Shown here: positions 23,738-36,076 of the stretch, in pieces
Layout of the letters: every line of letters starts with the position of its first letter
Position numbering within the stretch: the stretch's first letter is position 1
Assembly (NCBI GenBank): GCA_022749755.1
Contig: CM040443.1
Span: forward strand, 16,273,244 to 16,337,243
Direction of reading: 5' to 3'
Length of the DNA: 64,000 nt
Origin: Azadirachta indica
Lineage: Eukaryota; Streptophyta; Magnoliopsida; Sapindales; Meliaceae
The notes under the pieces: model-generated
The model's input: the letters and a program-made list of their open reading frames with translations, nothing else
Databases searched by the model: none
Told to the model about the DNA's origin: nothing
Program-made: the position numbers and the translations under genes

Positions 23738-26700
23738 ATGCTTTCAACCATCGCTGGTAATTGGCAATCATCACCAACAAGAATAGCATGCCTGATACCC
23801 CAGAGCTGTAGAGGTATGGTCAACTCACTCTCTTTCAGCTGTGCAGCTTCATCGATGACCAGAAACTTTAGTGGCTCCATTGCAACTGAATGCAGCTTAA
23901 AAGAACCATAAGCAGTGGAAAAAATTAAGGAAGCCGTTCTAAGATAGAAATCCTTAAGTAATTCTTTGTTCATAGCACTTGGAAGGTCAAGATCATTAAA
24001 AGAACTCTGAAGATTTCTTAAAAGAGAAAGACATTCTCTTCTTCTCTGGTGCAAGTGCAACAGGTACTTTTTACCCCAAAATCCCGGAGAGAAATTTTTA
24101 ACTGCTGAATGTGAAAAAAGTTCCTCAATTTCATCAGAAAACACAGAGTCTTGAAACAATATTGTTTCCAAAGAATCAAGTAAACTTATGAGGGCTACCA
24201 TGTCTTGAAAATTATTTTCTAAAATGTAACTTTTGGGTATATGGGTACACAAGTTAAAAATGCAATTCCTAAGTGGAGTTGCAGTGCATTTAAATCTTTC
24301 TCTCATAAACTGAAGAAAACGCTTGCTCCTATCAATTTCCTTCCTGCACTCTCTCTCTTTGATCTCAAGTTTATTGCCATCTCCCTCCTTCATCAATTCA
24401 TTTTCCAAAAACATATGATATTGAGAAACACAATCCTCCAGAAAATCTATCATGGAAGCAAAGCAATGCCTCCAACCAGTGAGCGGTGCAAAGCACTCTG
24501 CCAGCCTCTTAATGCGATAGTCCAAATATATTTCTTCAATTCCTGCATCAACTTTGAGTCGCTCATGATTTCCAAATAAGAGAATCTCTTCCAGCGGATA
24601 AAACAGGGTATGTCCATGAGAATCTCTTTCAACTGATTCTTTCACTAATGTTAGCACACAAGAGGCCACTTCTCTAATTGGAACACTTGTTGGACCACAA
24701 ACAAGTGTTCTGCAATTCATTTTCAATAGAAGGAAGACCAGCAACAGTTTTAGTTTTCCCTGTGCCAGTAGGACCCCATATAAGGTCAACAGTGACCTTG
24801 TGGTCAAGATTGCAACGCATTCTACCAAGACAAGAATAAACAACCCCTAGTTGTGAATCATTCAGGACAGATGATAATCGATGACCAGATATCTTATCCC
24901 AGATCTGCTCACTTTGCACAGGATAGAGTTCACATTCTTTCTTAGCCTGACACTTAAAATGAAAATTCCAATAAAAATCTCAACAGTTACTGTCAGAAAG
25001 CAATAATATATTCAACTATGAAACCTTTATGACTGATACAAAAGAAAATCTAATGCTAATCTATGGTATGAAGAAAAAGAAAATCTGAAAAAAGGAAATC
25101 ATCTATGAAACACGTACCACTGCGTCAGTGCATAAAATTTCCTTGATCATCCTTAAATTTCCATGCTTACACAATGAGATCCATATTCTTAGGTTAGGAA
25201 GTATATTCAACAAGAAAATCATATACAGTGATTTCCTATTATCATTGACTTGGATGTCTTTACCGACCAACTTTGAAGCACGTTGAAGTAGTATCAGTTT
25301 CATCCTCAACATTTGGGACTTTTATGACTGATACAAAACTCCACACCCTTCCCACCCTTTGCAAATCATCAGCAGTTTCGGGCTTACCATTTGCCAGGAC
25401 TAAAATATCTCCTGGCAGTGTTTTGTATGGCTCTTTCCCATGATTACTGAATCTGTTCTTCCAGTTATCAACCTTAACATCATATAACTTTGCTCCGTAT
25501 GGCTTGGATTCCTCAAAAGCAACTACTTCGGCAAAAGGTGCTCTTGAAATAGTTTCCATGCTTGAAAACAGTTGCGCTCGTGCTTCTTCGAGTAAAGGAA
25601 AAGCAAATGACCCAAAATATTGCTCAACAGATTGAAATGATAATGGAATTTTTTCCACCTACAAGGATTGAAACGGTGGTTCAGTTCAGAAAAGAATAGA
25701 ATGAAATATTTGACAGGCAGTATAAACTCAAATATAAGACAAACCTAACTGGCATAAATATGATAAGAGGACAATACCACAAAGATTTTAGATTTAATAT
25801 ATAGCAGAAACACAGCTAGCCAACAAGTGAGGAAGCTTAAAGTTTTGCACATAAGGCAACCAGTCAAATACCTGTTCATGTTAATCTAGCTTCATAAGAT
25901 ATTGAAAGCACTTGGATAAACTATTTATAGCCTTAATTGTACTATGTTTGAAGCTAAATTTGTTAATAAGAAATAGCTGAGTGCAAGAGACTTCATGTGA
26001 AAGCCTTTGCGAATAAGAGAAGCCCCATCTGAAACTTGTTAGTCAATCATCTCATCAATTGAAGAAGATGAACATCAAATGGTATTGATTTGAAAAAATA
26101 CTTTTAAAGCCTATGGAAATAGTCCTTCAAATAAAATGCAGATAAGGACTTGTCCAATTGTTTGAACAGATCAATAAACATCCTTTAAATTTGCAGAGCA
26201 TTAAACCAAATTAGCTTGTCCGAGAAACTACATATTGTTAAAGAGTTTAAATACTATTCTTAGGGCATTTACCTTCAAGCTTAAGCTTCTAGGTCAAGTC
26301 ATAACATGACATTAGAGCACGTTTGACCTTACAGTATTATGTTTGAAATCCCCTAGCCACTACAAATTATATTATAATTATTTAAATCTACATGACAAGC
26401 CCATTATATGAATTCGTGCTCGCATGTGAGTAATGACATTGAAGAGTTTAATATTACTTTTTGGGCTCTACCTCAAGTCTAAAATTTTAGATCAAGTAGT
26501 GACTGAACAAATAATTATTGATTACTTGCTAACCAACTCTCAGCTCCATTCTTAAATATGTTCAACTGGTAATTTTCCTAACAGGTAGTCTTCTCCCACC
26601 TTCCTTGAGGACCAAGATTAGTTTAACATCCTTAATATAGCCAATCTGATCTTAGGATAATATCAGTCATTTCAACCTGAAAAGCATACTTAATATTAAT

Positions 26701-27154
26701 ATATAATTGAAAGAGAAACGCTAGACATACTTATCACAGCATCAATCAAACAGCCAGTCCAGAGTACCAACCATAAAATGTAAACCAACTTATCAACAGA
26801 ATAATGAATTTGAATCCTCTCATGATCATGATCTTCGATCATATCAAGTTCCAGCCCCAGAAAATTACGAATCTTTATAGAGCAGATTTTGAAAAATGAT
26901 ATAAACTATAGACGCTAGAATTGGCAAGTAGTGTATAAAAACCAAAAAGGGATTGGGCGGGTAAGCATAATAAATTATTGAAAAAAGGCTGTAAAAATAA
27001 AAAGTGAAACTGGAGAACAAAGCAAACCTTTTCCTTGAAAAGCTTATTATTAAATATATCCTCAAGAGACCAAAAAAACAAGGTATCAGTGAAACCATAG
27101 GTTGGGAACAGCTTTCTTCTTGCTAGTAGTACCACTACCTTCACCTTCCATCAT
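23738..27154 (-). pseudogene. Copy B: 5' part (exons 1-3) of the dual-helicase gene, broken
   Basis: The exon equivalents are 27,028-27,154, 25,118-25,658 and 23,738-24,946. Nothing corresponding to exons 4-14 follows, so only the first third of the Sen1-like helicase is present. Four lesions relative to copy A break the frame: a net 2-base loss in exon 1 after KKAVPN, a 2-base loss in exon 2 near 25,275, a 5-base loss in exon 3 just after Walker A (near 24,741), and a 1-base loss at the exon 3 donor (near 23,738). Walker A reads GPTGTGKT instead of GPPGTGKT. Exon 1 keeps the frame at its 3' end where copy A has lost it. Exon lengths (127, 541 and 1,209) match these indels plus a 6-base in-frame loss in exon 2. 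It is not expected to make a working helicase. Confidence 0.9.
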
Positions 27155-27566
27155 TTCTTCTCTATCTTTATCAATCTGCATAACAATAATGAAGTAACAA
27201 ATCACACTGTTGAATAACCAAATTGTCAGTGCAAAGAAACCAGCAAATGCAATCCAACGAAGGAAAAGAGGAATCCAATAGGACAAAGACATGCATCAAA
27301 AGTAATAGATCATCCGTTTTTTATCATCGTACAACTGTAAAAGCTCTAATTAAGAAATCAAAAAACAAACAGAAACCTCAATTGAAAGCTTTCAAAATGA
27401 AATGAAACGAAAGAGAGTTGACTTCATTCATTCTTCTCGTTTTTCTTTTTCTTTTTATTTTTTCAACAATCGTTTCAGCAATAATTTGGGAATAAAAGTC
27501 AATAAATATAACTTGTTGAAGAAGGTTTCATGCTCTTCCGACAGTCAGCGTCACAAATACTGGGAC

Positions 27567-28343
27567 GGGGTTTTCCCACATACCTCCCCTCAGGTTTGCG
27601 GTAATCCCAATTTGGGGAAGTATTTGGGAAAAAGATCACAAACCTTTCCAATGGTGTTTCTCCCTTAATTGTTTTGGGTGTAATGTCCAAAATGCCCTAA
27701 AATTTTAATTTGTAAAGTCAAATAATAATAATAAAATGTTGAAACCTGAAACCTGAAACCTGAAACCGTGAATGTTTTGGGTGTAATGTCCATTGTTTAT
27801 TTTTTTAAAATTAAAATAGTATATATTATTAAAATAAAGGGAAGGGGAATTACAAGAGCAACCTTTCTGGTTTAAAATGCAAAGCAATACGAAGTAGATT
27901 ATAAGCAGTAGAGAACAATTCCCAGCAGCAAAATAAGCTGCTTTTTTATGCTGTTAAGACAGAAAAATAGTAGCAAAAAGCAGCAGAAGTAGCAACTCAA
28001 TCCAGCAACTACAACATGCAGCACAAAGCTGCAGAAATAGATTAAGTTGCAAATTTTTGCTGTAAAATAGCAAGAAAAGCCCTCCCAGCAACGGTCAGCA
28101 GCTGTTGCAACAGCAGCAGCAAAAGCTTTTGTTTTTCGCAGCAAGCAACAGCAAGCATGCATGTTTTTGTCTCTAAATAAACTCAAATCAGTGAAGTAAA
28201 ATGCTAATTTACTATTTTACCCCGATGACTAACAGTCGCTTAACAGAGGACCAATTCATAAAAGAGGTTTGTAACTCTTTTCTCAAATATTTCCACAAAT
28301 TGGGATTACCACAAACCTCAGGGAAGGTATGTGGGAAAACCCC
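27567..28343. mobile_element. Long-TIR DNA element, Mutator-like (777 bp)
   Basis: The left end ggggttttcccacatacct and the right end, its reverse complement (aggtatgtgggaaaacccc with one small difference), align for about 90 bases. The flanks share atact on both sides: atactgggac before and atactagatg after, a degraded duplication. The matching place in copy A (about 22,180) has no insertion and reads aaatactaaaag, so copy A preserves the empty site. The interior has a tgaaacc tandem repeat near 27,743-27,770 and a CAG/GCA-rich patch near 27,905-28,155. The termini resemble those of the element at 477-2,474. No transposase is visible. Confidence 0.8.
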
Positions 28344-28616
28344 ATACTAGATGAGAGAGCTGCTTTACAAAATCAGTCAATTTATTATTCTTATTTTTTC
28401 TTGGTTTTGAAAATAAAAAGAAATTTGTTCACATTAGATAATGGAAAATATGGTTGACCTGCGTTTGCTTGTCGAAGATCAATAAACTTTCAATTATTAA
28501 TTTGGTTTATTTTTTAAAAAATTAAAAGAAGGATCTAAATCCTCTTGTGATATTTTGTATCCTTAAATTTTTAAGAATCTGACAAAACATGACAAAAATA
28601 AGAATAAAGGAATGAA

Positions 28617-29415
28617 CTTCAATTTTAATAAATTTTATTCAATTAATGATTTTGATTTACTGTAATTATATATAAAATTTATTAACCCATCCAAACCCAT
28701 TGTTAATAGTCACGACTACCCTTCGTCTCTTCTTCCATGACTGCTTGCAAACCAATGGGCATGGCATGAATTCTTTACAATAATTGGCAATCTAATAGTT
28801 TCATCCTTTTGAATCCTTGTAGCCTTATTAACACCCTTTGTTTTTTTTATTGTCTTCAAGAACATAGTCATCCTCAAGTTCTTCTTCATCAAGAACTCAT
28901 CTAGATATGATGCAAAGTTGTCCCATAGACTATTCATCACAAAGCTCATTATAATAGATGTTTGTTGGTCAAATCATCTTAACGGTAGTGATTGGCTTAG
29001 ATCCAGGTGGTTAACCTAAAAAATCAAAATAAAATTACGTGTTACGGTTTGATGTGTTTTTGCTAATTGACCCTGTGGTGAAAGTGATTTAACAGGTAGA
29101 GCGGTGGCAGGGAGTCAATTGGTATATACCAAGTGGTGAACGTAGTGTAAAAATCGTTGGCAAAGTAGTCATAGAAGAAAAGATGAAAGGTAGTGGTGGT
29201 GGTAATCAATGGGTTTGGATGGGTTTATATTGGTTGGACCATAAAATGAGGTATCCAAGCTCCGTTTAGAAAAACCCAATTGGGAATATATATATGATTA
29301 TTATTTAGATCATAAATATCATAAAAAATTTCATTTAGAAATCGTAATAGTTAATTTTACCTATAATTACAATAAATCGTAATAGTTAATTGGGTAAAAT
29401 TTATTAAAATTGAAT
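28617..29415. mobile_element. TIR element nested in the copy B upstream flank (about 800 bp)
   Basis: The left arm (cttcaattttaataaattt...) is complementary to the right arm over about 60 bases. An inner perfect 19-base inverted pair, aacccatccaaacccattg, lies at 28,684-28,702 and 29,207-29,225. The stretch is absent from the matching part of copy A. A 77-codon minus-strand frame inside (28,716-28,949) has no family I recognise. Confidence 0.6.
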
Positions 29416-29514
29416 CTTAGCCTTTTGTTCTTTTCTTTACCACACGTCGCTAGATCTTTTAAACCTGAGGATATAAAAAACTAGAAGGGGATCCTAATCC
29501 TTAAAAAGACAACG

Positions 29515-30425
29515 GTTCATAAAAAGAACAATAACATTTTCCATCCTTAAACTTTACCATTATAATAAAGTATTAAGGAGGTTCTAGTCCCTAAGGTTTA
29601 CTTTAATGGCAGGATAAATTTCATTAGTTATAAAAATATCCTAAAAAAGTCCCAATTCATTTATTTGTATTGTGTTTTTGATGGAAACGTGTAATTTTAT
29701 TGCTATATCCTTGTTGGCTATTAATGTGTGTATATAGTTGTTTGATCTAGAAAATATTGTCCACATTAGCAAATTTGAATTTAAAATTTTAATGCTTAGT
29801 TAATGAATTGTTGACTGTTATTGCCGCCAACCATCGTCTAACTTTATCTATTTGGATTACCATAGATATCATTATCATTCTTATTGAATACTAGAACATA
29901 ATTGTATCATTATTATTGCCGCTTAAGCAATGGTTCGTTATAGATTTGACGTTTAATTTTTAGCACACAAAAATTCAACTTTAAATATATAGCAAACAAT
30001 TGTTCAAACAACAATAATAATAATGTTATTGTGTAGAGCATTTAATAAGAATTCTAATAATAGATATAGTGACCCAAATAGATGATGTTAGACAATGATC
30101 AATGGCGGTTGGTGATGGTTAATGGTAGAGGTCAATAGTTTATTAAATCTAATTCTAAGTTGCCCAATACCATGATGACATGTGTTTAGTGATGTATACA
30201 TATAATAACGAGTTGGTTGTCACTAACTAATACATCAATCCTTGTTAGCAAATAATGTCAAAAGACCTTTTTGTCCACTTGTTTATTCAAATATATGGTA
30301 TAAACAAACTGATTGGGACTTTTTGGATATTTTTATAACTTATGAGATTTATTAGATTATAAGGCCACACCTTAGGGACTAAAATGTCTTTTGCCATATA
30401 ATAAACTAGAACATTGTTTGTTCAA
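29515..30425. mobile_element. TIR element (about 0.9 kb)
   Basis: The left arm (about 29,520-29,680) includes tagtccctaaggttt, and the right arm (about 30,275-30,425) carries the complement, cttagggacta. Shared blocks such as gttataaaaatatcc also match. Copy A carries only the left half at 22,437-22,930. No coding capacity is visible. Confidence 0.65.
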
Positions 30426-30590
30426 CAATAACAATTTTATTCTTTTTCTTTTTTTAAGATAATTTAGATTGCGACACAAATTCAATGTAAATAAAAGAGT
30501 ATAAATTAAAAAATGATAAAAATTATAAATAAAATGCATTTATATCACCTATTTAATAAATGAATCATATCCATATATATTTAAAATTCA

Positions 30591-31333
30591 GGTTATTTTC
30601 AACCATGCCTCCCCATTTATTGACATATATTACATATAGATCAACTTTTGTGAAAGTCATTACTCCATTTTCAAGTAACGATAAAATGACTATTTTACAT
30701 TTATTTTAGTTAAAAATAAAAAGGGGATAATAATATGTTAGTCCCTAAACTCATGTAAAATAAGAAATCAAGATATATTTTAGCCAATTTTATATTTTAG
30801 TTTATGTCGTCTTATTACCTTTATTACCATTCGTTAGAATTTTTGAGACCATAATTATCTTTTTCTATACAACAATAAAAAGTATTAATTTCACTACAGT
30901 AAAAAGCTCTAGATCACTAGAAACACAAACTAAACCTGCAACACATGAATTTCATTCATGATTTTTGAAAATGAACAATAACAAAGATTGTAAGAATTTG
31001 TTTAGATGGATTATTGTCGCTCTCATTCATAGAATTTTAATATAATTTGGAAAAAAATCTGTATTTGGAAAAAAGATGGAAGAAGGGTAGTAAAGGATGG
31101 AAGACAAAAATAACAATAAGGACTAAAATATTAAAAAGAACTAAAACATGTATCGATTTGTTATTTTTTCAAAGTTTAGCGACTAAAATATTATTATTCT
31201 TTTTTATTTTTAGTTAAAATAAGGGTAAAATACTTATTTTATCGTTATTTTGGGGGTGAAGTGATGATTTTTACAAAAGTTAGTTTATATCTAATATATG
31301 TCCATAAATATAGGGGCACTGTCGAAAATAACC
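30591..31333. mobile_element. TIR element with very long arms (about 743 bp, arms about 250 bp)
   Basis: The left end ggttattttc and right end gaaaataacc are reverse complements. The complementarity continues through gacatatatta, atcaacttttgt, aacgataaaat and gttaaaaataaaa to beyond 250 bases per side. A single strand could form a long imperfect hairpin. No clean target-site duplication is visible. Confidence 0.7.
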
Positions 31334-31339
31334 CTTAAA

Positions 31340-31886
31340 AATTTGATATTTCAATTCCTTTAAAACACTTCTAATAAAACAAATAATTAATCATGTCAAT
31401 TAATTTATAAGATAAATTCATTTAAAATTAGTTTAATATATTTTTTTATTTAATGAATAATCTGTCAAACTAATTTGGCTACTTATTTATTATTAATGTT
31501 TTAAGGATTTCTATGTTTCTTATTGTTTTTAAATTATATTATATTTAATTTGAAAATTAAATTAAATTGAATCAATTTCACTTTCGGTCATGTTAAATAT
31601 TTTAATAATATCCAATTGTGTTAAATTGGGTTAATCATAGTTATTTGTGTCACCAAATAAGTACAGTACATTTAACAAAACCTACTATGTTATGTAAAAT
31701 TATCGATATAATTCTTACTAATCTTGTCTAACTTTATCATATTATCACTTATTTCATAAATAGGTAATATGATTAAACACCAATAATAAATGAATCCTTT
31801 CTGTGTTTGAAATTCTAATATAATTAATGAATTAATTGATTCATATTGACCTAAATCTTTGTTACACCAACTTATGATAAGACACA
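31340..31886. other. AT-rich spacer
   Basis: I see no gene or intact element here. A 77-codon minus-strand frame (31,690-31,923) is AT-rich, overlaps the LTR that starts at 31,887, and is not recognisable. Confidence 0.4.
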
Positions 31887-32165
31887 TGTTAAAAACCAGC
31901 AACTTAACCAAGATTGGAATCAAATGTCAAAGTCCTTTGAGAACATTCCATAAACACTTGAAATGTACTTTCAAGAAAAAATGAATCAAACAATCAAGAA
32001 CAAGAAACACTACTCAAAAATTTTCAAAAAACTCTCAAGAGAGACTTCTCTTCTTTTATTTCATCAAAACTGAATTATAAAGCATAATTTCAACGCACGC
32101 AGCCAATCTACAAAGAAAGACTTCAAATGTATGTACTAACTTCTAGCAACTCACATGATGCTAAT
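31887..32165 (-). repeat. 3' LTR of the Copia element, truncated
   Basis: It matches 35,754 to about 36,015. The terminal 60 or so bases are missing where the nested Gypsy fragment begins. Confidence 0.8.
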
Positions 32166-32199
32166 ATTAATTTAATGTCTTTTTTTATTTTTAGAAAAT

Positions 32200-34278
32200 T
32201 AGGATTTGCAAAGTAAAGGTGACAACAATCTCCTTACAGTTCGCGGATTGATCAATTAAGCATCTAAGGGGTGTGATTGAAGATGAACTGGTGAAGGTGG
32301 ATAAGTTTATTTTTCAAGTTGATTTTATTGTTTTAGACATGAAAATTGATCAAGAAATTCCACTTATCTTGGGCCGTCCATTTTTAACTACGGGGAGAAC
32401 TTTAATTGATGTACAACAAGGAAAATAAATCTTACGAGTTCAAGATGAGCAAGTTATCTTCAATATGTTCAAAGCAATTAAGTATCGATTTGAAACTGAT
32501 TGTTGTTTTCAAATTGACACTTTGGACAAGATAGTCTGAAACATTCAAAAGTGAGCATTTAAATGAACTACTTAAAGCTTGTATTATGTATGCTAAATGT
32601 ACTAGAGCTGAAAATGCAGAAATTGTAGAGTATGCACATTATTTGGGTGCTGCTCCACCTTATTCTCATCGAACACAGACTTGTGAAGAACTTGAAAGAA
32701 ATAATTCTCAACCATTGTCATCCACTCTTAAAAACTCGAGCTCAAGCCACTGTCATCTCACTTTCAAAAACTTAAAATTTTCAGTCATAATTTTAGATTC
32801 TTTGAGTGAATTGGAAGAGGAAAAATTATTTCGAGTTTTAATAGATCACAAGGCAACACTGGGATGGTCCATTGTTAATATTAAAGGTGTAAGCCCTTTT
32901 ATTTGCATGCACAAAATCTTAATGGAAGAAAATTTCAGACCAATAGTTGAGTATCAACACCGATTGAATCCTAATGTGAAAGAGGTGGTGAGAGTTGAAG
33001 TTCTGAAATTGTTAGATGTTAGAATGATTTACCTAATTTCTTATAGTCCATGGGGTGAGTCCAGTGTAGGTTTTTCCAAAGAAAAGGGGAATGACTGTTG
33101 TCAAGAATGACAACAATGAACTTATTTCGACAAGAACAGTTACAGTATGACAGTTATGTGTTGATTATAGCAAGTTAAATGATGCCACTTGCAAGGATCA
33201 TTTTCCATTACGTTTTATTGATCAAATGCTAGAGGGATTTGCTGGCCATTCGCATTATTGCTTTCTAGATGGTGATTTCGGGTACAATCAGGTTCTTATT
33301 GCATAGGAAGATTATGAGAAGAGAACATTCATTTCCCCATATGGTACTTTTTCATTTTCAACGATGCCATTTGGTTTATATAACATACCTACAACTTCTT
33401 AACTATGCATGATGGCTATTTTCTTTGACATGGTAGAGGTAGTAGCTAGAAGAGGAAGTGTTTTGATTTCTCTCTCAACTTAGAGCACAAAGGAATAGGA
33501 AGATTACTACTTGTTTAGTAAAGGGAAGAAGAGAGTTAGAATCATTTCCTTTCAAATCTTATTTTCTGTATTTTTATGTTTAGAATATTAAATTTTTGTA
33601 TAATTCTCTTCATTGCTTAATAAGGAACTAAATTTTCTTAATTAGTTTAAGATGCGGTCTAGCCAAAAACATTTATTTTTCATAAATTGTGTTTTTTATA
33701 GTTTGTTATTCAATATTGAGTATTCATTGTTTTGCTTAATGTTTTTGAATATTTGGCCAATATTTGAATGATTTATGAACTATATTGATCTAAAAAGTGA
33801 TTTATGTGTTTTGATTATGTAATGAATGCCATGAATTACATGTTAGATAGAAATATATTATCATGATTCATGTAGAATTAAAAATAATTATCATTACTTT
33901 TAATGAAATTTCATGTAATTTAATTCACATAAAGATATAATGAATTAATATGTGTAAGTACTTTTGGTAAATCATGAGAAAAATTATCAAATATTTTAAG
34001 ATAATTTTCTGTCAATATTGATAATAAATTAAAACAACACAATTTAAGGAATTGAATCTAAATATTTATGGTGAAATCTACTGCCCTAGTGTGTTAATGA
34101 AATTCACAATTTCTATAATTTCTTATTAATCAAACATTAATTTAATTTTTCAAATAAATTTAAGATTAATTACTTTCGGTTATTAACAAATTAATCAATT
34201 CTCGTGGGAACAATACATAACTTATCATATATTACTTGTAATGATAACATGCACTTGCGTTTATTAAAATCCACAACA
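32200..34278 (+). mobile_element. Ty3/Gypsy fragment (protease, partial RT, LTR)
   Basis: The plus strand encodes the end of a retroviral-type protease (LILGRPFLTTGRTLIDV, near 32,365-32,420). A linker and the start of reverse transcriptase follow (LSELEEEKLFRVLIDHK near 32,800; HFPLRFIDQML and YGTFSFSTMPFGL near 33,200-33,390). Several stops and frame changes are present. At about 33,440 the RT breaks off and joins an LTR-like sequence that runs to 34,278. That LTR matches, in reverse orientation, the LTRs at 46,875-48,049 and 49,674-50,558. The rest of pol is deleted. The fragment ends exactly against the Copia integrase sequence, so it was inserted there. Confidence 0.8.
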
Positions 34279-35753
34279 CTTTTTAAGGCATAGATCCATA
34301 CCTTCCTAGAGAAATCATCAATAATAGAGATAAAATACTTGGCAGCACCTACAAAAGTTACTTGTGCAGGTCCTAAAATGCCCAAATGCATATAATCTAA
34401 ACATTCCTTGGTCTTGTGGATGCTTGTTGTAAACTTCACCCTATGTGTTTTTAGCTATGTGACCCAACCTCAAATCCCAAATTAAGGTTTTATCCTTTCT
34501 CTCTGCACTAGATACTGTAACCTCTCCACATACTGTATTTCCTTTTAATATGTAGACACCATTCTTCCTAATCCCTTTCATGATGACCAAAGATCCCTTA
34601 AGAACCTTGCAACTTTGATTTCTTACTTATAACTGCAACCTAGCCCATCTAACATGCCAAGTGAAATTAAATTTCTTTTCAACTCAAGTACATACCTCGT
34701 ATTTTAAAGTCCTCTATATACCCCATCAGACATCTTAATTCTAATAGATCTTATACCTTTAACTTCATATGCTACATTGTTCCTCATAAGCACTTTCCAC
34801 TTATTTGTTGAAGCCAAGGAAGAAAATAAAGACTTATTGGACTCATATGAAAAGTACAACCAAAATCCATTATCCACACATCATCTGGGTTGTTGTCTAA
34901 AGCTATAAGCAAAAAACTTTCTTGGAAATCCTTTTTTGTGACCACTGCTGCATTAGTTAATTTTGGTATTGACTTGTCTCTGTCATAAAGCTTTCAATTT
35001 CAGCAATCTCTTTTAAAATGGCCTTCTTTGTGGCAATGAAAACATTTAAGCTTCTTGCCTTTAAAACTTGACCTTGAATCTTTCTTATCCTTGTAATCTT
35101 TTCTATCAGATCTTCTTTTAGCAACCAATGCATTTGCCGAGTCTAAGCTTTTTGCTTTTGCTTTTGTCTTCTTGTTCAATTCTTTTGAATTTATTGCAGA
35201 TTTTACATGACCCAAAGACACCAAAGTCCTCCTATACAGTGAAGTATCTACTGAGTGCTCATAGGAAGGAGGTATAGATGCCAAGACTATTAAAGCTTGA
35301 TCTTCATCTTTTATCTATATTCCTATTGTCTCAGGATCAACAATAAGCTTATTGAACTCATCAAGATAGTCTTGAACAGAACCACCTTTATTTATATGAA
35401 AAGCATAGAGCTTTTTCTTTAAGTAAATTCTGTTTGCCAAAGATTTTTCGATGTATCTTGCTTTTAGCCTTTGCCAAATCCCTTTAGTTGTTTTCTCCTT
35501 CGTAACTTCCCTCAATACCTTGTTTGCAAGTGAAAGAACCAATGCACTATAAGCTTTTCTTAATATCTCATTTCTTTTAGCTTCTGTTAAAGTGGATGGC
35601 ATCTTTGATTTCGTCCTCCAATGCTTCTTCTAAGCCTTTATACACTAAGAAAGCCCTCATCTTCATCTTTCATAAGTTGAAATCATTCTCCTCTATAAAC
35701 TTCTCATTCATGAACTTTGTTGAACTCATTCTTCCAATTGGCTCTAATACCAC

Positions 35754-36076
35754 TGCTATAAACTAGCAATTTAACCAAGATTGGAATCAAATGTCAAGTC
35801 ATTTGAGAAATTTTTCACAAATACTTGGAATGCACTTTCAAGAAAAATGAATCAAACAATCAAGAACAAGAAACACTGCCAGAATTTTTCAGAATTGTTT
35901 CAAGAGAGACTTTTTTTCTTTTATTTCATCACAACTCAATTACAAAGTATAATTTCAACTCAGCCAATCTACAAAGAAGACTTCAAATACATGTATTGAC
36001 TTCTAGCAACTCACTTGATGCTAGACCTTTATCTATAGCATTAATCCTACCACCTCGTTCGTAACAAGCTCTAACA
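35754..36076 (-). repeat. 5' LTR of the Copia element (323 bp)
   Basis: On the minus strand it begins tgttagagcttgtt and ends tttatagca, with the primer-binding site following directly. The partner at 31,887 to about 32,165 shares long identical stretches such as aatcaaacaatcaagaacaa. Confidence 0.85.

Larger units (their letters stand above)
23612..30020. repeat. Segmental duplication, unit B
   Basis: This is the tandem partner of 17,925-22,930. It is longer because it has gained a long-TIR element at 27,567-28,343 and another at about 28,617-29,415. Intron 1 and intron 2 of the two copies align throughout, so the duplication was genomic and not RNA-mediated. Confidence 0.85.
31887..36076 (-). 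mobile_element. Copia LTR retrotransposon with a Gypsy fragment nested inside, decayed
   Basis: Two direct repeats mark the LTRs. The right one, 35,754-36,076, is complete (tgctataaactagc to ctaaca). The left one, 31,887 to about 32,165, is cut short. The primer-binding site next to the right LTR reads tggtattagagcc on the minus strand (35,741-35,753), close to the initiator-Met tRNA type. The minus-strand coding remnants run gag (35,315-35,602, with WQRLKARY), a zinc knuckle (CFHCHKEGHFKRDC near 35,000) and integrase (IIDDFSRKVWIYALK, near 34,280-34,340). The rest of integrase, reverse transcriptase and RNase H are missing; a Gypsy fragment occupies their place. Confidence 0.85.

Noticed and set aside
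27899..28186. 95-codon minus-strand frame rich in Cys, Leu and Phe
   Set aside because: It is a product of the GCA/CAG-rich patch inside the TIR element at 27,567-28,343, with no homologue recognised.
28716..28949. 77-codon minus-strand frame inside a TIR element, considered as a captured host-gene fragment
   Set aside because: I could not recognise any parent gene, so gene capture is unsupported.
29515..30434. aacaataac on both sides of the TIR element as a 9-bp target duplication
   Set aside because: The left copy overlaps the terminal inverted repeat itself, so it cannot be told apart from TIR sequence.
30582..31342. Target-site duplication for the long-arm TIR element
   Set aside because: The flanks share only A/T-rich similarity (ttaaaatt-like) and do not align as an exact duplication.
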